Source: Clostridia bacterium (GTDB lineage Bacteria; Bacillota; Clostridia; Oscillospirales; CAG-272). From it: 64,000 nt of DNA. The stretch covers positions 16,498 to 80,497 of the forward strand of contig JAFQPR010000039.1 in the NCBI GenBank assembly GCA_017411605.1, written 5' to 3'. The position numbers and the translations under genes were made by a program. Below, in pieces: positions 55,637-63,828 of this stretch. Under the pieces are notes generated by a model. That model made no database searches and had not been told where the DNA came from. It was given only the letters and a program-made list of their open reading frames with translations. Numbering within the stretch: the stretch's first letter is position 1; each line of letters begins with the position of its first letter.

Positions 55637-56962
55637 TTACGAGTTGAAACAAAGTCTTTCAGCAAGAAGTTTATAGGTTTTATATGCAAACTTTGCATCA
55701 TCCGGCATAGTGTTGTAATTTTCATAGGGCTCGATGGTTTTTGCGCAGTCACCCTCAAAAATGTTGCTTGAGCCTACAAGACGAGTTCCGAGAATGTGCT
55801 CACGCCATTTAAAGAGGGAAACTTCTTTAAGGGAGGTTTCGTATGAACAGAAGGTATCATCGATCAGCTTAGAGAATATATTTGCGATGTTTTCAATTCT
55901 TTTGAAGCTATCCTTTTGAAGATTCTCTGTGCCTTCGTTGCTGTAGGGAACGGCGGTAGGAAGAAGTATAACAGGTTTTTTGCAGGCTTCCTCACCGTTA
56001 TCAAGTGCTTTCGCGTTTATTCTGTTAGCGATTTTCGAAAGGCATTCATAATAAACGTTAAGCTGATTTATAGTACCGGACGCAAACTGAAAAGTGGGAC
56101 GCATGCAATAAACTATTACGTCAGAAACGTGGTTCAAAATGTGTGCCGTGCTTTGAACTCCTGCGCCGCAATCAAAGATAACGGTTGAAAATCCTTTTTT
56201 ACCGCATTCAAATGCAATGCAGCTTTTGTTATTTAATGCCTGCTCGTTAGTAAGTGATACGTGAACGCCCTTGAATGCAACGTCAACACCGATAAATTTG
56301 ACAGATCCGACAGGACGACCGAAGTAGTCCGAAACGTCTACCATACCGTCTGTAGGAAGGAAGTTTTCTATTGCCGCTCTTTTGGCACTTTCTTTATCAA
56401 ATATATCGTCGGTCTGCTCGATAATCTCGATTTCGTCGAACAAATCTCTGAAATCATATGTTTCGTTGAGATAATCGTCGTCTGTTTTCATATCTTCGTC
56501 GGTCTGAGCGGTCTTATTCCTTTCGTTTACAAATTCCTTTGCGCGTACGATTCTCTCAAGGATCTGCGAAGTCGTTTCACGGATGTAAACACCGGATAAG
56601 AGTGTCTCGGTATCGATATTTTTATGCAGGGTACCGATTCTTGTTGCAATAGCCTCGCAGGAAACAAGACGCTCTTTGCTGATGCCGAACGTATTATCGC
56701 TTCTTATGGTCTTCAATAATTTGGGAGCGGAATTGATAAAGTCTTCCGCATTTAAAGTAGAATTGAAACGGGTAGAGAATTTCTTTTCGCAACCGAAAAA
56801 GTAAGTCAAGCCTGCGCTTTCGAGATCGGCATCGACAAGTAGAATAGGATGCTCCTTGCTGGCATTTAAAATCTCCGCAAGATGCTTTGTTGTATTGAGA
56901 AGCGTTGTTGTTCTTCCTGAACCGCCTTTATACGAATAGAATGTATAGCATTTTGAATTCAT
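55637..56962 (-). CDS. KGGVGR-variant ParA/MinD-like ATPase
   Basis: A 441-residue SIMIBI-class ATPase. The deviant Walker A reads YKGGSGRTTTLLN: the signature Lys12 is kept, but the P-loop lysine is Arg17. Walker A' is LLVDADLESAGLTYFF (Asp44, Asp46), and Walker B FDCGAGVQST lies in the second half. An insertion of about 150 residues with acidic stretches separates these motifs, longer than in ParA or MinD. No ParB-like gene, replication gene or centromere-like repeat lies nearby, so plasmid partition is unlikely. It begins 27 bases after the toroid-like gene. KGGVGR-type ATPases occur in gene clusters of unknown function together with signalling or effector proteins. Confidence 0.82.
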   Translation of the reverse strand: MNSKCYTFYSYKGGSGRTTTLLNTTKHLAEILNASKEHPILLVDADLESAGLTYFFGCEKKFSTRFNSTLNAEDFINSAPKLLKTIRSDNTFGISKERLVSCEAIATRIGTLHKNIDTETLLSGVYIRETTSQILERIVRAKEFVNERNKTAQTDEDMKTDDDYLNETYDFRDLFDEIEIIEQTDDIFDKESAKRAAIENFLPTDGMVDVSDYFGRPVGSVKFIGVDVAFKGVHVSLTNEQALNNKSCIAFECGKKGFSTVIFDCGAGVQSTAHILNHVSDVIVYCMRPTFQFASGTINQLNVYYECLSKIANRINAKALDNGEEACKKPVILLPTAVPYSNEGTENLQKDSFKRIENIANIFSKLIDDTFCSYETSLKEVSLFKWREHILGTRLVGSSNIFEGDCAKTIEPYENYNTMPDDAKFAYKTYKLLAERLCFNS

Positions 56963-56989
56963 AACTGAAAATTCCTTTTAAATACTGTT

Positions 56990-59110
56990 TTAATGTGATG
57001 AGCCCGCTATGAGCTTACGATATATTTTGTCAAGATGTGCATTGGGGTTATTCCAATTCTTCGAGATTATCTCGGTGATTTCCTGGAATTGACTCTCGAG
57101 CTTGGACAATATCTGCGCAAGTGTTTTCTCGTCAAATACGTAAGCGGTAAGAGCGTCTTGTATAGCTTTCATGCTGACGTTTTTGTGCAAACCGATAAGG
57201 GCAGAGGCGAGTCGCTCGTATTCATCTGTGGAATCTCTTTCGGGAAGCTTATCGTTACCGAGTGTGCGCTGAACGTTTTCGATTTCGTTAATAATAACAT
57301 TGAAATCTAAAGCAGCGCTTGAAGATGCACGAACAGGGGCACTTGTTTGCTGACCGGCAAGAGCCGTACCGAGTTTTTCACTTATTATGGCAGAAACCTT
57401 TTCATCAACAATGCGTGCGATATCGCTTTCATTTATTGTCGGAACTTCGTCTTTTGATACAAAACCGAGAGATTTTATAGTTTTCTTGCCTTCATCGGAA
57501 TTGATATAGTTGACTATTTTTTTGTTAATGGCATCGTCAATTGAAGATGATGCTCCCTCGGATCCTCCGGATGTCTGCTCTGCGAGAGTTTTGTTCAGGT
57601 AGTCGCTATAGTCTACGAGGGCTTCGATCGACCGCTCAGTAACGGGCAAGCTATAATTTACACAGTCCCAAAGGTTCTTGACCTTGGTGTCCTTCTTCAC
57701 AGTTTCGGTTTTAGGGCTACGGTCATCGCATATCATGTCAAACATATTGTCAACCGTGATATCTGCGCGCTCTATAATATAGAAGCAATATACAGTATTA
57801 GCGCGGAGAGCCATAGAAACAAGAGCGGGCTCGGTTATATCAACATCTCCACGAGCTTCCTCTATTCTCGTTTTTGATATCTCATTGTGTTCCCAGGGAA
57901 TAATAAGCTCTGATGCGGAACTGTCCCAGAACGCTTTTCCGCTTCTTCTTGCCATACCGAAGTTCGTTCTCGCGGAATGAATTGCCTGATTCAGGTAATC
58001 GTTGAACATAGATGCAAAGTTTGCTCCGCCGTTCTTTTCAAAGAAGTAGGCATAATCGGATTCGCTCATTATACTCTTGTAAATCTTTTTGATATCATCT
58101 ACCGCTACTGAATCGGCACCCTTCGCAATATTATCAAAACGCTTGTCCGAAGAGCTTGTGGTCAAAATATCTATAATATAATAAGTATAATACAGATTTA
58201 TGTAATCCTTGCCGCCAAGCTTTGTAATTGTTTCGGACGAGGTCTGACGAACCATGCCTATTCTTGCCATTTCTTCATCGCTTAAAGGATTGCATTCAGC
58301 AAGCTTGGGAAGTATGGGAAGGCAGTTTTCAAGAAGCCACATCTGAAGATTTGACTTTATTTCAGCAACAACTTCTGTAATATTGTCCTTAGGATAAATA
58401 TCCTTGGGAGTTTCACGATAATACGTATTTATAGCATCAACGGTCTTCCAATCATAGAAATCTTCAATGTTTTTAGATGAAGTATCATCAGATGAGTAAT
58501 ATTCAAGCTCTCCGAATATATAGTCGAGGAAGTCACCGAGAGATGCAGCTACCGCATAAGTGGAATAGAGTGACGGTTTAGCATCCTTGTCAACGGAAAA
58601 GCCCCACGCGCCGCACTGGAGCTGACCGTGAGCAATATGTGCAAGCGCATCTGCAATAAGTTCGATAGCCTTGCGCTCGAGCTCTTCACTGAGTGAAATA
58701 AGCCCCTGTCTGATTGCGTATATCGTAAGTACGGAGGAAGAGAGGACCCATGTAAGTGTATCTACGTATGCATGATTTTTATCAATAACACCCTCGGTTT
58801 CTTCAACACTGCGTAACGGAGATATCGTATATCCTTCGCTTTCAACGGAGTCATATAAGAAATTCAATGCTTTTTCTACTATGGCGAGGGTATCGGAATC
58901 GTTAGTTCCGGCGTAAACCCCTTTGTTTTCAGCAAAGCAAACGTATAAAAGCATAACCGACGTCAATCCCATAGCTTCGGATAAAACGCCGCGACCTGCT
59001 TCCATAAAATTGTTGTAATCTTCAAAGCATTGTTTTTTCTTCCACTCATCGTATAGAGCGATTTTTGTTTCTTTTGCTACTTGAGTAAGTTTAGCGAGTC
59101 TTTCATTCAT
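56990..59110 (-). CDS. Alpha-toroid-like protein with helical C-terminus, first gene of the TIR/ATPase operon
   Basis: A 706-residue protein without a firm family. Residues about 40-210 show helical-hairpin repeats with a segment GQLQCGAWGFSVDKDAKPSL, then STYAVAAS. This resembles the QW-type repeats of terpene cyclase / prenyltransferase alpha-alpha toroids, and VDTLTWVLSSSVL fits the pattern of another repeat. No DxDD or metal-binding catalytic motif is visible, so a sensor or scaffold role is more likely than catalysis. Residues from about 530 on are predicted helical or coiled coil with an Ala/Ser-rich hinge near 600. ATG 59110 (GGGAG 8 bases upstream) is preferred over an in-frame ATG at 59128. 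Confidence 0.6.
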   Translation of the reverse strand: MNERLAKLTQVAKETKIALYDEWKKKQCFEDYNNFMEAGRGVLSEAMGLTSVMLLYVCFAENKGVYAGTNDSDTLAIVEKALNFLYDSVESEGYTISPLRSVEETEGVIDKNHAYVDTLTWVLSSSVLTIYAIRQGLISLSEELERKAIELIADALAHIAHGQLQCGAWGFSVDKDAKPSLYSTYAVAASLGDFLDYIFGELEYYSSDDTSSKNIEDFYDWKTVDAINTYYRETPKDIYPKDNITEVVAEIKSNLQMWLLENCLPILPKLAECNPLSDEEMARIGMVRQTSSETITKLGGKDYINLYYTYYIIDILTTSSSDKRFDNIAKGADSVAVDDIKKIYKSIMSESDYAYFFEKNGGANFASMFNDYLNQAIHSARTNFGMARRSGKAFWDSSASELIIPWEHNEISKTRIEEARGDVDITEPALVSMALRANTVYCFYIIERADITVDNMFDMICDDRSPKTETVKKDTKVKNLWDCVNYSLPVTERSIEALVDYSDYLNKTLAEQTSGGSEGASSSIDDAINKKIVNYINSDEGKKTIKSLGFVSKDEVPTINESDIARIVDEKVSAIISEKLGTALAGQQTSAPVRASSSAALDFNVIINEIENVQRTLGNDKLPERDSTDEYERLASALIGLHKNVSMKAIQDALTAYVFDEKTLAQILSKLESQFQEITEIISKNWNNPNAHLDKIYRKLIAGSSH

Positions 59111-59147
59111 AATGATATCTCCCATCATAAAATAAAATATTTATTAT

Positions 59148-59177
59148 ATTTTAACATATAATAACGATTTTTGTCAA
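59148..59177 (-). promoter_or_regulatory. Promoter of the toroid / ATPase / TIR operon
   Basis: On the minus strand TTGACA (59177-59172), 18-base spacer, TAAAAT (59153-59148). No SOS box is associated with it. Confidence 0.65.
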
Positions 59178-59316
59178 GTATTTGCACTAAAATGAAAAAT
59201 TTATTTATGCTGAAAAAGTAATATTTATTCGAATGACTGTTAACTGAATGTCGCTAAAGATAAATATCGGCAAATAAACTTTTTGAGAAATTCATTGAAC
59301 TGGTAAAATATATCTC

Positions 59317-59345
59317 TTGACATCATTTGAAATGTGTGATACAAT
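59317..59345 (+). promoter_or_regulatory. Promoter of the Y-family polymerase gene
   Basis: TTGACA (59317-59322), 17-base spacer, TACAAT (59340-59345). Confidence 0.8.
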
Positions 59346-59355
59346 TTATATAAAG

Positions 59356-59369
59356 CGAACACGAGTTCG
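59356..59369. promoter_or_regulatory. LexA (SOS) box
   Basis: CGAACACGAGTTCG is a perfect match to the Gram-positive SOS operator form CGAAC-N4-GTTCG. It starts 10 bases after the -10 box, over the expected transcription start, so LexA bound here would block the polymerase promoter. Confidence 0.88.
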
Positions 59370-59390
59370 CATTAAGCGAGGAGACGTAAA

Positions 59391-60884
59391 ATGAAAAGTT
59401 ATATTGCAATAGATCTGAAGTCGTTTTACGCATCCGTTGAATGCGTTGAAAGGGGACTCGATCCCTTGACGACAAATCTTGTCGTAGCAGATACGTCGAG
59501 AACAGATAAAACTATCTGTCTTGCGGTATCCCCGAGCCTTAAGGCGCACGGCATTCCGTCTCGCCCAAGACTTTTTGAGGTAATAGCTGAGGTTGCCAAA
59601 ATAAACAATCAAAGGCGGTGGTATGCGCCGTCACGTAAGTTTATAGGTGATACGTACGATGACGTATTGCTGAAGAATGATTCGTCGCTCGCTCTCGGAT
59701 ATATAGCCGCTGTACCGAGAATGGCGCTCTATATGGAGTATAGCGCCAAAATCTACGGTATATATTTGCGCTACTTCGCTCCGGAGGATATTCACGTCTA
59801 TTCGATAGATGAGGTTTTTATCGATGCGACGAGCTATCTTAATACTTATAAAATATCCGTCGAGGAATTGACTTCAAAGATACTTCACGAGGTCGTGAGC
59901 GAAACGGGAATTACAGCCACCGCGGGTATAGGAACGAACCTTTATCTCGCAAAGGTTGCTATGGATATCGTGGCAAAGAAGATACGCCCTGATAAAAATG
60001 GTGTAAGAATGGCAACGCTTGATGAAGTGAAATATCGTAAGCTTTTGTGGGAGCATCGTCCGTTGACCGATTTCTGGAGAGTTGGAAGAGGGTATCTAAA
60101 GAAACTCGAAGCGAACGGTATGTTCACTATGGGAGATATAGCATTGATGTCACTTTTCAACGAGGAACTTTTATATAAGCTTTTCGGCATAAATGCAGAG
60201 CTGCTGATAGATCATGCGTGGGGCTTCGAGAGCTGCGGGATGGCGGACATAAAAGCATATAAGCCGCTGACGAACAGTATAAACTCGGGGCAGGTTTTGA
60301 GTTGTCCGTACACTTATGATAAAGCAAAACTCATAGTGCGCGAAATGTGCGATCTTTTGGTTTTGGATATGGTAGAGAAGCGCGTTGCAACAAATCAGAT
60401 CACGCTGACGGTTGGGTACGACTCCGAAAGTCTGACCGCAAAAAATTGCGAATACCGCGGAGAGATCGTACTTGATTATTACGGCAGGCCCGTGCCAAAG
60501 CATGCTCACGGTAGCTACAATTTTAAAAGGCACACTTCGTCAACGGATGAGATAATATGCGGACTTATCGAAATTTTTGATAGGATAGTTGATAAAACGT
60601 TACTCGTAAGACGTATAAATATATCGGTCGGAAATCTCATAGATGAGTCGCGTCGTACGAGCGAGCGCGATGGGGCGCAAATGAATTTTTTCGTTGATTA
60701 TGATTTGGAAAATGAAGAGGAAATCAAAAGAGAAATTGAATATTCGCGAGAAAAACAAAGGCAGAAAGCAGTAATAAATATAAAAAATAAGTTTGGCAAA
60801 AACGCAATTCTTAAAGGAATGAATTTCGCAGAGGGCGCGACTACGATAGATAGAAACATGCAGATAGGAGGTCATAAAGCATGA
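59391..60884 (+). CDS. Y-family DNA polymerase (UmuC/DinB-like)
   Basis: Translesion polymerase of 497 residues. Motifs: YIAIDLKSFYASVECVERG (catalytic Asp), YSIDEVFIDATSYL (catalytic Asp-Glu pair), TATAGIGTNLYLAKVAMDIVAKK (split), and thumb plus little-finger domains. It lacks the exact DinB length (about 350-420) and its C-terminus is extended with a Lys/Glu-rich helix (ENEEEIKREIEYSREKQRQK, split). This places it near the UvrX/UmuC-type group of Firmicutes. It is under a perfect SOS box and overlaps the YolD-like gene by 4 bases, an arrangement known for B. subtilis uvrX-yolD-like pairs. Confidence 0.92.
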   Translation: MKSYIAIDLKSFYASVECVERGLDPLTTNLVVADTSRTDKTICLAVSPSLKAHGIPSRPRLFEVIAEVAKINNQRRWYAPSRKFIGDTYDDVLLKNDSSLALGYIAAVPRMALYMEYSAKIYGIYLRYFAPEDIHVYSIDEVFIDATSYLNTYKISVEELTSKILHEVVSETGITATAGIGTNLYLAKVAMDIVAKKIRPDKNGVRMATLDEVKYRKLLWEHRPLTDFWRVGRGYLKKLEANGMFTMGDIALMSLFNEELLYKLFGINAELLIDHAWGFESCGMADIKAYKPLTNSINSGQVLSCPYTYDKAKLIVREMCDLLVLDMVEKRVATNQITLTVGYDSESLTAKNCEYRGEIVLDYYGRPVPKHAHGSYNFKRHTSSTDEIICGLIEIFDRIVDKTLLVRRINISVGNLIDESRRTSERDGAQMNFFVDYDLENEEEIKREIEYSREKQRQKAVINIKNKFGKNAILKGMNFAEGATTIDRNMQIGGHKA

Positions 60885-61297
60885 GAGAAAGATATGAGAA
60901 AATACTTTATTTAGGCCACCATGTTTCGCAGAGTCGCAAGCATATGTCGAACTATGAACGAGCCGCTCAATTCGCTCCTTATGCCGCCCTCGTAGGTTAT
61001 GACCGTGTTGTGAAAGAAACCGCAAGACTTACAACTAAGCGTATAGAGCTTGATGAATATGAGATTGAAAGACTGAATGCGGAAATAGTGGATCTCGAAT
61101 CGAGAAAGGCGGATGCTCGCATTCGAATAACATATTTTGTTCCGGATAATAAAAAAAGCGGAGGCGCGTATGTTACTGCCGAAGGAAAAATAAAAAAGAT
61201 AGACGAATATCTTGGATCTATAATTATATCCGACGGAACAAAAATACCTATATCCGAAATAATAGACGTGGAAGAAATTTTTGATAATTCAGTATAA
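60881..61297 (+). CDS. YolD-like protein
   Basis: A 138-residue protein of the YolD-like family, which usually accompanies Y-family polymerases in Firmicutes and is thought to modulate them. It contains the typical MSNYERAAQFAPYAALVGYD segment (residues 22-41), then a helix with ERLNAEIVDLESRKADARI, and a C-terminal strand-rich part (IDEYLGSIIISDGTKIPI). The ATG overlaps the polymerase stop by 4 bases and AGGAGG precedes it. It should be co-expressed in the SOS response. Confidence 0.85.
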   Translation: MRERYEKILYLGHHVSQSRKHMSNYERAAQFAPYAALVGYDRVVKETARLTTKRIELDEYEIERLNAEIVDLESRKADARIRITYFVPDNKKSGGAYVTAEGKIKKIDEYLGSIIISDGTKIPISEIIDVEEIFDNSV

Positions 61298-61301
61298 AAT
61301 A

Positions 61302-61330
61302 TTGTAAATCAAATAAAGTTGTGTTATAAT
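61302..61330 (+). promoter_or_regulatory. Promoter of the SGNH hydrolase gene
   Basis: TTGTAA, 17-base spacer, TATAAT (61325-61330), about 60 bases before the ATG. Confidence 0.65.
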
Positions 61331-61392
61331 GAATTTGGCGGCAAGACGCAATGTTTGCTGCTTATAAATTAGAATAATAAAGAGGTTTTAAA

Positions 61393-62046
61393 ATGATTTT
61401 CGAGCATCTTGACAGAATAGTTTTCGCAGGTGATTCGGTTACGGATATGGGAAGCACAAACCCCGTCGGCGAGGGACTTTTTGATAACGTTGGCAGGAGT
61501 TACGTAAGAATTGTTGAAAATATGCTTGCAACCTGGTATCCTGATGTTTTTATCAGAGTAACAAATTCAGGTATCGGAGGAAATACGAGCAGAGATTTAT
61601 TAAAAAGATTTGATAGAGATGTAGTTGAACTCGAACCCGATTGGGTGTCGATCTGTATAGGAATAAATGACGTTTGGCGTCAGTTTGATTCTCCTGCAAT
61701 AACGTCCTCACACGTATTACCCGAGGAATACGAGCAAAACGTAGAAGAAATGATACTCAAGGTCAAGGATAACGTTAAAGGCGTATTCATCCTTTCGCCT
61801 TATATTATCGAGCCAAATTCCGAAGATATGATGCGTGCCAGAATGAATGAGTACGTAGCTATTGCAAAAAAGCTTGCTGAAAAGCACGGATGCAAGTTCG
61901 TTGATTTTCAAAAGATGTATGAGGAATATTGCAAGATAAGGCATTCGTCCTACATAGCCTGGGATAGAATTCACCCGAATCAGATAGGCGCGACTCTTAT
62001 GGCTAAGGAATTTCTCAAGGTCTGCGAATTCGATTTTAATAAGTAA
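61393..62046 (+). CDS. SGNH/GDSL-family hydrolase
   Basis: A 217-residue esterase-like protein. Block I is VFAGDSVTDMG with the nucleophilic serine, block II GIGGNTSRDLL, block III GINDVWRQ and block V WDRIHPNQIGA with the catalytic Asp and His. No signal peptide is present, so it should be intracellular. The family cleaves acetyl or acyl esters of carbohydrates or lipids; the substrate is unknown. GAGG precedes the ATG. It is a single gene with its own promoter. Confidence 0.9.
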   Translation: MIFEHLDRIVFAGDSVTDMGSTNPVGEGLFDNVGRSYVRIVENMLATWYPDVFIRVTNSGIGGNTSRDLLKRFDRDVVELEPDWVSICIGINDVWRQFDSPAITSSHVLPEEYEQNVEEMILKVKDNVKGVFILSPYIIEPNSEDMMRARMNEYVAIAKKLAEKHGCKFVDFQKMYEEYCKIRHSSYIAWDRIHPNQIGATLMAKEFLKVCEFDFNK

Positions 62047-62122
62047 AAAAGAGATCTGAAAAAATAAACAATGTTATAAAAAACAAAGGAGGCTGTCTCA
62101 TTAAGATAGCTTAAAAAAGAAA

Positions 62123-62172
62123 AAAGGGACTGTCTCAAACGCTCTAATATTTGCATTTGAGACAGCCCCTTT
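62123..62172. terminator. Long-stem terminator between the SGNH hydrolase and the DeoR-family gene
   Basis: AAAGGGACTGTCTCAAA (62123-62139) pairs with TTTGAGACAGCCCCTTT (62156-62172), with one mismatch or wobble. The preceding sequence GGAGGCTGTCTCATTAAGATAGC at about 62089-62111 partly repeats the GGCTGTCTCA arm. Confidence 0.75.
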
Positions 62173-62859
62173 CTACTCGCAGATAATTTTATCAAGCTCG
62201 TTTGTTCGACAGACAATATGTGTATAGCGTTCGCCGCGCTTGGTATAGTCAGCCAAAAAATAACGCTTTGCCGACTGCTCTAATACAACTCGTCGTAACT
62301 CTGTTTCTCCTTCCGACCAATCGCTGACTACATCGTCGTCAAAGCCAGCACTGGAAAAAAACATTGCATCAAAATATACCTTCCGCACTGTATTTATTGC
62401 TGCCGAACCAACATAAGCCAGAGATTCCGACAACAATTCACCACCTGTGCAAACCGTACGAATTTTCGCTTCCGCAAGGCGCATTGCCGTGTCGACGCCG
62501 TTTGTATATACGGTCAGATGCTCGACGGCGGCAAGGTACGGTATCATATACTGCACTGTCGTAGAGGCATCGATGAATATCGTGCTATCCGCTTCTACCA
62601 ATGCCGCCGCCTTATATGCAATAGCATTTTTCTCACTTTGATTACGCTGACGGCGGATGATCTGCGGCGGCCGCAGTGATAAAACCGATTCTGCGCCTCC
62701 GTGGTGTCGACGAAGCAGACCTTGTTGTTCCAGCTTTTCAAGGTCGCGTCGAATCGTGGAACGACTTGAATATGTTTTTTTCGAAAGCTCCGCAACACTA
62801 ATAACGCCGCGGCTGTTAACAAGTTGAAGTATTTCTTCGCTTCTGCTGTTTTTTGACAT
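62173..62859 (-). CDS. DeoR/GlpR-family transcriptional regulator
   Basis: A 228-residue regulator. The N-terminal winged helix includes RSEEILQLVNSRGVISVAEL and STIRRDLEKLEQQGLL, and the C-terminal effector domain has FIDASTTVQYM, VYTNGVDTAM, TVCTGGELL, FFSSAGFD and LADYTKRGERYT. It is a distant paralogue of the protein at 26315. It faces the glycerophosphodiesterase gene across a 167-base region that contains a perfect TGCTCA-TT-TGAGCA palindrome, so local control of that gene is likely. Its GC and arginine codons look somewhat richer than in its neighbours, which may point to transfer; this was not quantified. Confidence 0.9.
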   Translation of the reverse strand: MSKNSRSEEILQLVNSRGVISVAELSKKTYSSRSTIRRDLEKLEQQGLLRRHHGGAESVLSLRPPQIIRRQRNQSEKNAIAYKAAALVEADSTIFIDASTTVQYMIPYLAAVEHLTVYTNGVDTAMRLAEAKIRTVCTGGELLSESLAYVGSAAINTVRKVYFDAMFFSSAGFDDDVVSDWSEGETELRRVVLEQSAKRYFLADYTKRGERYTHIVCRTNELDKIICE

Positions 62860-62874
62860 GACTTTCTCTATTCT

Positions 62875-62888
62875 TGCTCATTTGAGCA
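62875..62888. promoter_or_regulatory. Probable operator of the DeoR-family regulator
   Basis: Perfect palindrome TGCTCA-TT-TGAGCA just upstream of the regulator start. A related half site TGCTCGTTTATG (62957-62968) adjoins the -10 box of the divergent promoter. Confidence 0.55.
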
Positions 62889-62946
62889 TAATTTTGATGC
62901 AATTCACGCACAGAAAATGATTCCACGCCAATATAGCACCCATGCA

Positions 62947-62975
62947 TTGCGTTTTTTGCTCGTTTATGTTATAAT
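62947..62975 (+). promoter_or_regulatory. Promoter of the glycerophosphodiesterase operon
   Basis: TTGCGT (62947-62952), 17-base spacer, TATAAT (62970-62975). The spacer contains TGCTCGTTTATG, similar to the palindrome at 62875, as expected for repression. Confidence 0.65.
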
Positions 62976-63026
62976 TCTATCATAAAATCAAAGTCTTGTC
63001 AAGACTAAAACAAAAGGAGAAGAACT

Positions 63027-63824
63027 ATGTATATAGAAGTTGCTGCCCATCGCGGAAACGTTGCGGAATATCCCGAAAACACAATACTCGCATATAAGTC
63101 GGCATATGAGATCGGCGCTGATATGATAGAGCTTGATCTGCATATGACAAAGGATGGCGAGATCGTCCTTATTCACGATGGAGATCTTGCGCGTACAGCT
63201 GATGTTTCGGGCAAGATAAGCGCGCTGACACTTGATGAAGTATTGCGCGCAGACGTCGGTATAAAGAATGGCGAAAGGTTCAGAGGAACAAGAGTGCCAA
63301 CCCTCCTTCAATTTTGTGAATTCGTTGCAAATGAAGACCCTGCTATGCAGTTCAATTTTGAATTCAAGGATTATTTCAGCGACGGTGAGGAACGGGCAAA
63401 GGTGTGCGCCGACAAGATCATTGCAACGGTTGACAGCTACGGTCTTTGGGAACGTAGCTTTGTTAACAGCTTTGACGGAAGACTGCTTAAGTACGTAGAG
63501 GAAAAATATGACGGGCGTTTCCGACTTCACGGATTTTATCCCTACAGTATCCTTGGGGATACACGTCCCGAAAAGCTTTATTGCGCTTGCCTTTGGGCGT
63601 ATAAAAATCCCGATGGCACTCCTGCGTTTGAAGGCGTTGTCAATCCGAAAAAGGATTTTGATGCTCTCATAGCACAAGGGGTTCGTCCTTGGGTTGGTGC
63701 ATCTGTTCGCACCATCGAGGATATGAAGCTCGCGGCAAGTCTTGGAGCAAAGCTGATAACCTCCAACGAGCCTGCGTTTATGATAGCAGAGCTGGAAAAA
63801 GCAGGACTGCGAGTCAAGGAGTAA
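63027..63824 (+). CDS. Glycerophosphodiester phosphodiesterase family protein
   Basis: Hydrolyses glycerophosphodiesters to sn-glycerol 3-phosphate and an alcohol. The 265-residue TIM-barrel protein begins with AAHRGNVAEYPENT (catalytic His and first metal ligands), then ELDLHMTKDGEIVLIHDGDLART with the second His, FNFEFKDY and a C-terminal ITSNEPAFM. No signal peptide is present, so it acts in the cytoplasm. GGAG precedes the ATG. The HAD-type gene starts 4 bases after the stop, and a DeoR/GlpR-type regulator is divergent, together suggesting a small glycerophosphodiester catabolic unit. Confidence 0.92.
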   Translation: MYIEVAAHRGNVAEYPENTILAYKSAYEIGADMIELDLHMTKDGEIVLIHDGDLARTADVSGKISALTLDEVLRADVGIKNGERFRGTRVPTLLQFCEFVANEDPAMQFNFEFKDYFSDGEERAKVCADKIIATVDSYGLWERSFVNSFDGRLLKYVEEKYDGRFRLHGFYPYSILGDTRPEKLYCACLWAYKNPDGTPAFEGVVNPKKDFDALIAQGVRPWVGASVRTIEDMKLAASLGAKLITSNEPAFMIAELEKAGLRVKE

Positions 63825-63828
63825 TCGT

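Noticed and set aside
55637-56962. Plasmid or chromosome partition ATPase (ParA/Soj)
   Set aside because: No ParB-like partner or parS-like repeat nearby; the P-loop lysine is Arg and there is a large insertion, as in KGGVGR-type proteins.
62089-62172. End of an insertion sequence
   Set aside because: The GGCTGTCTCA repeats resemble some mobile-element ends, but no transposase or second end is visible; the long stem with A/T flanks fits a terminator between convergent genes.
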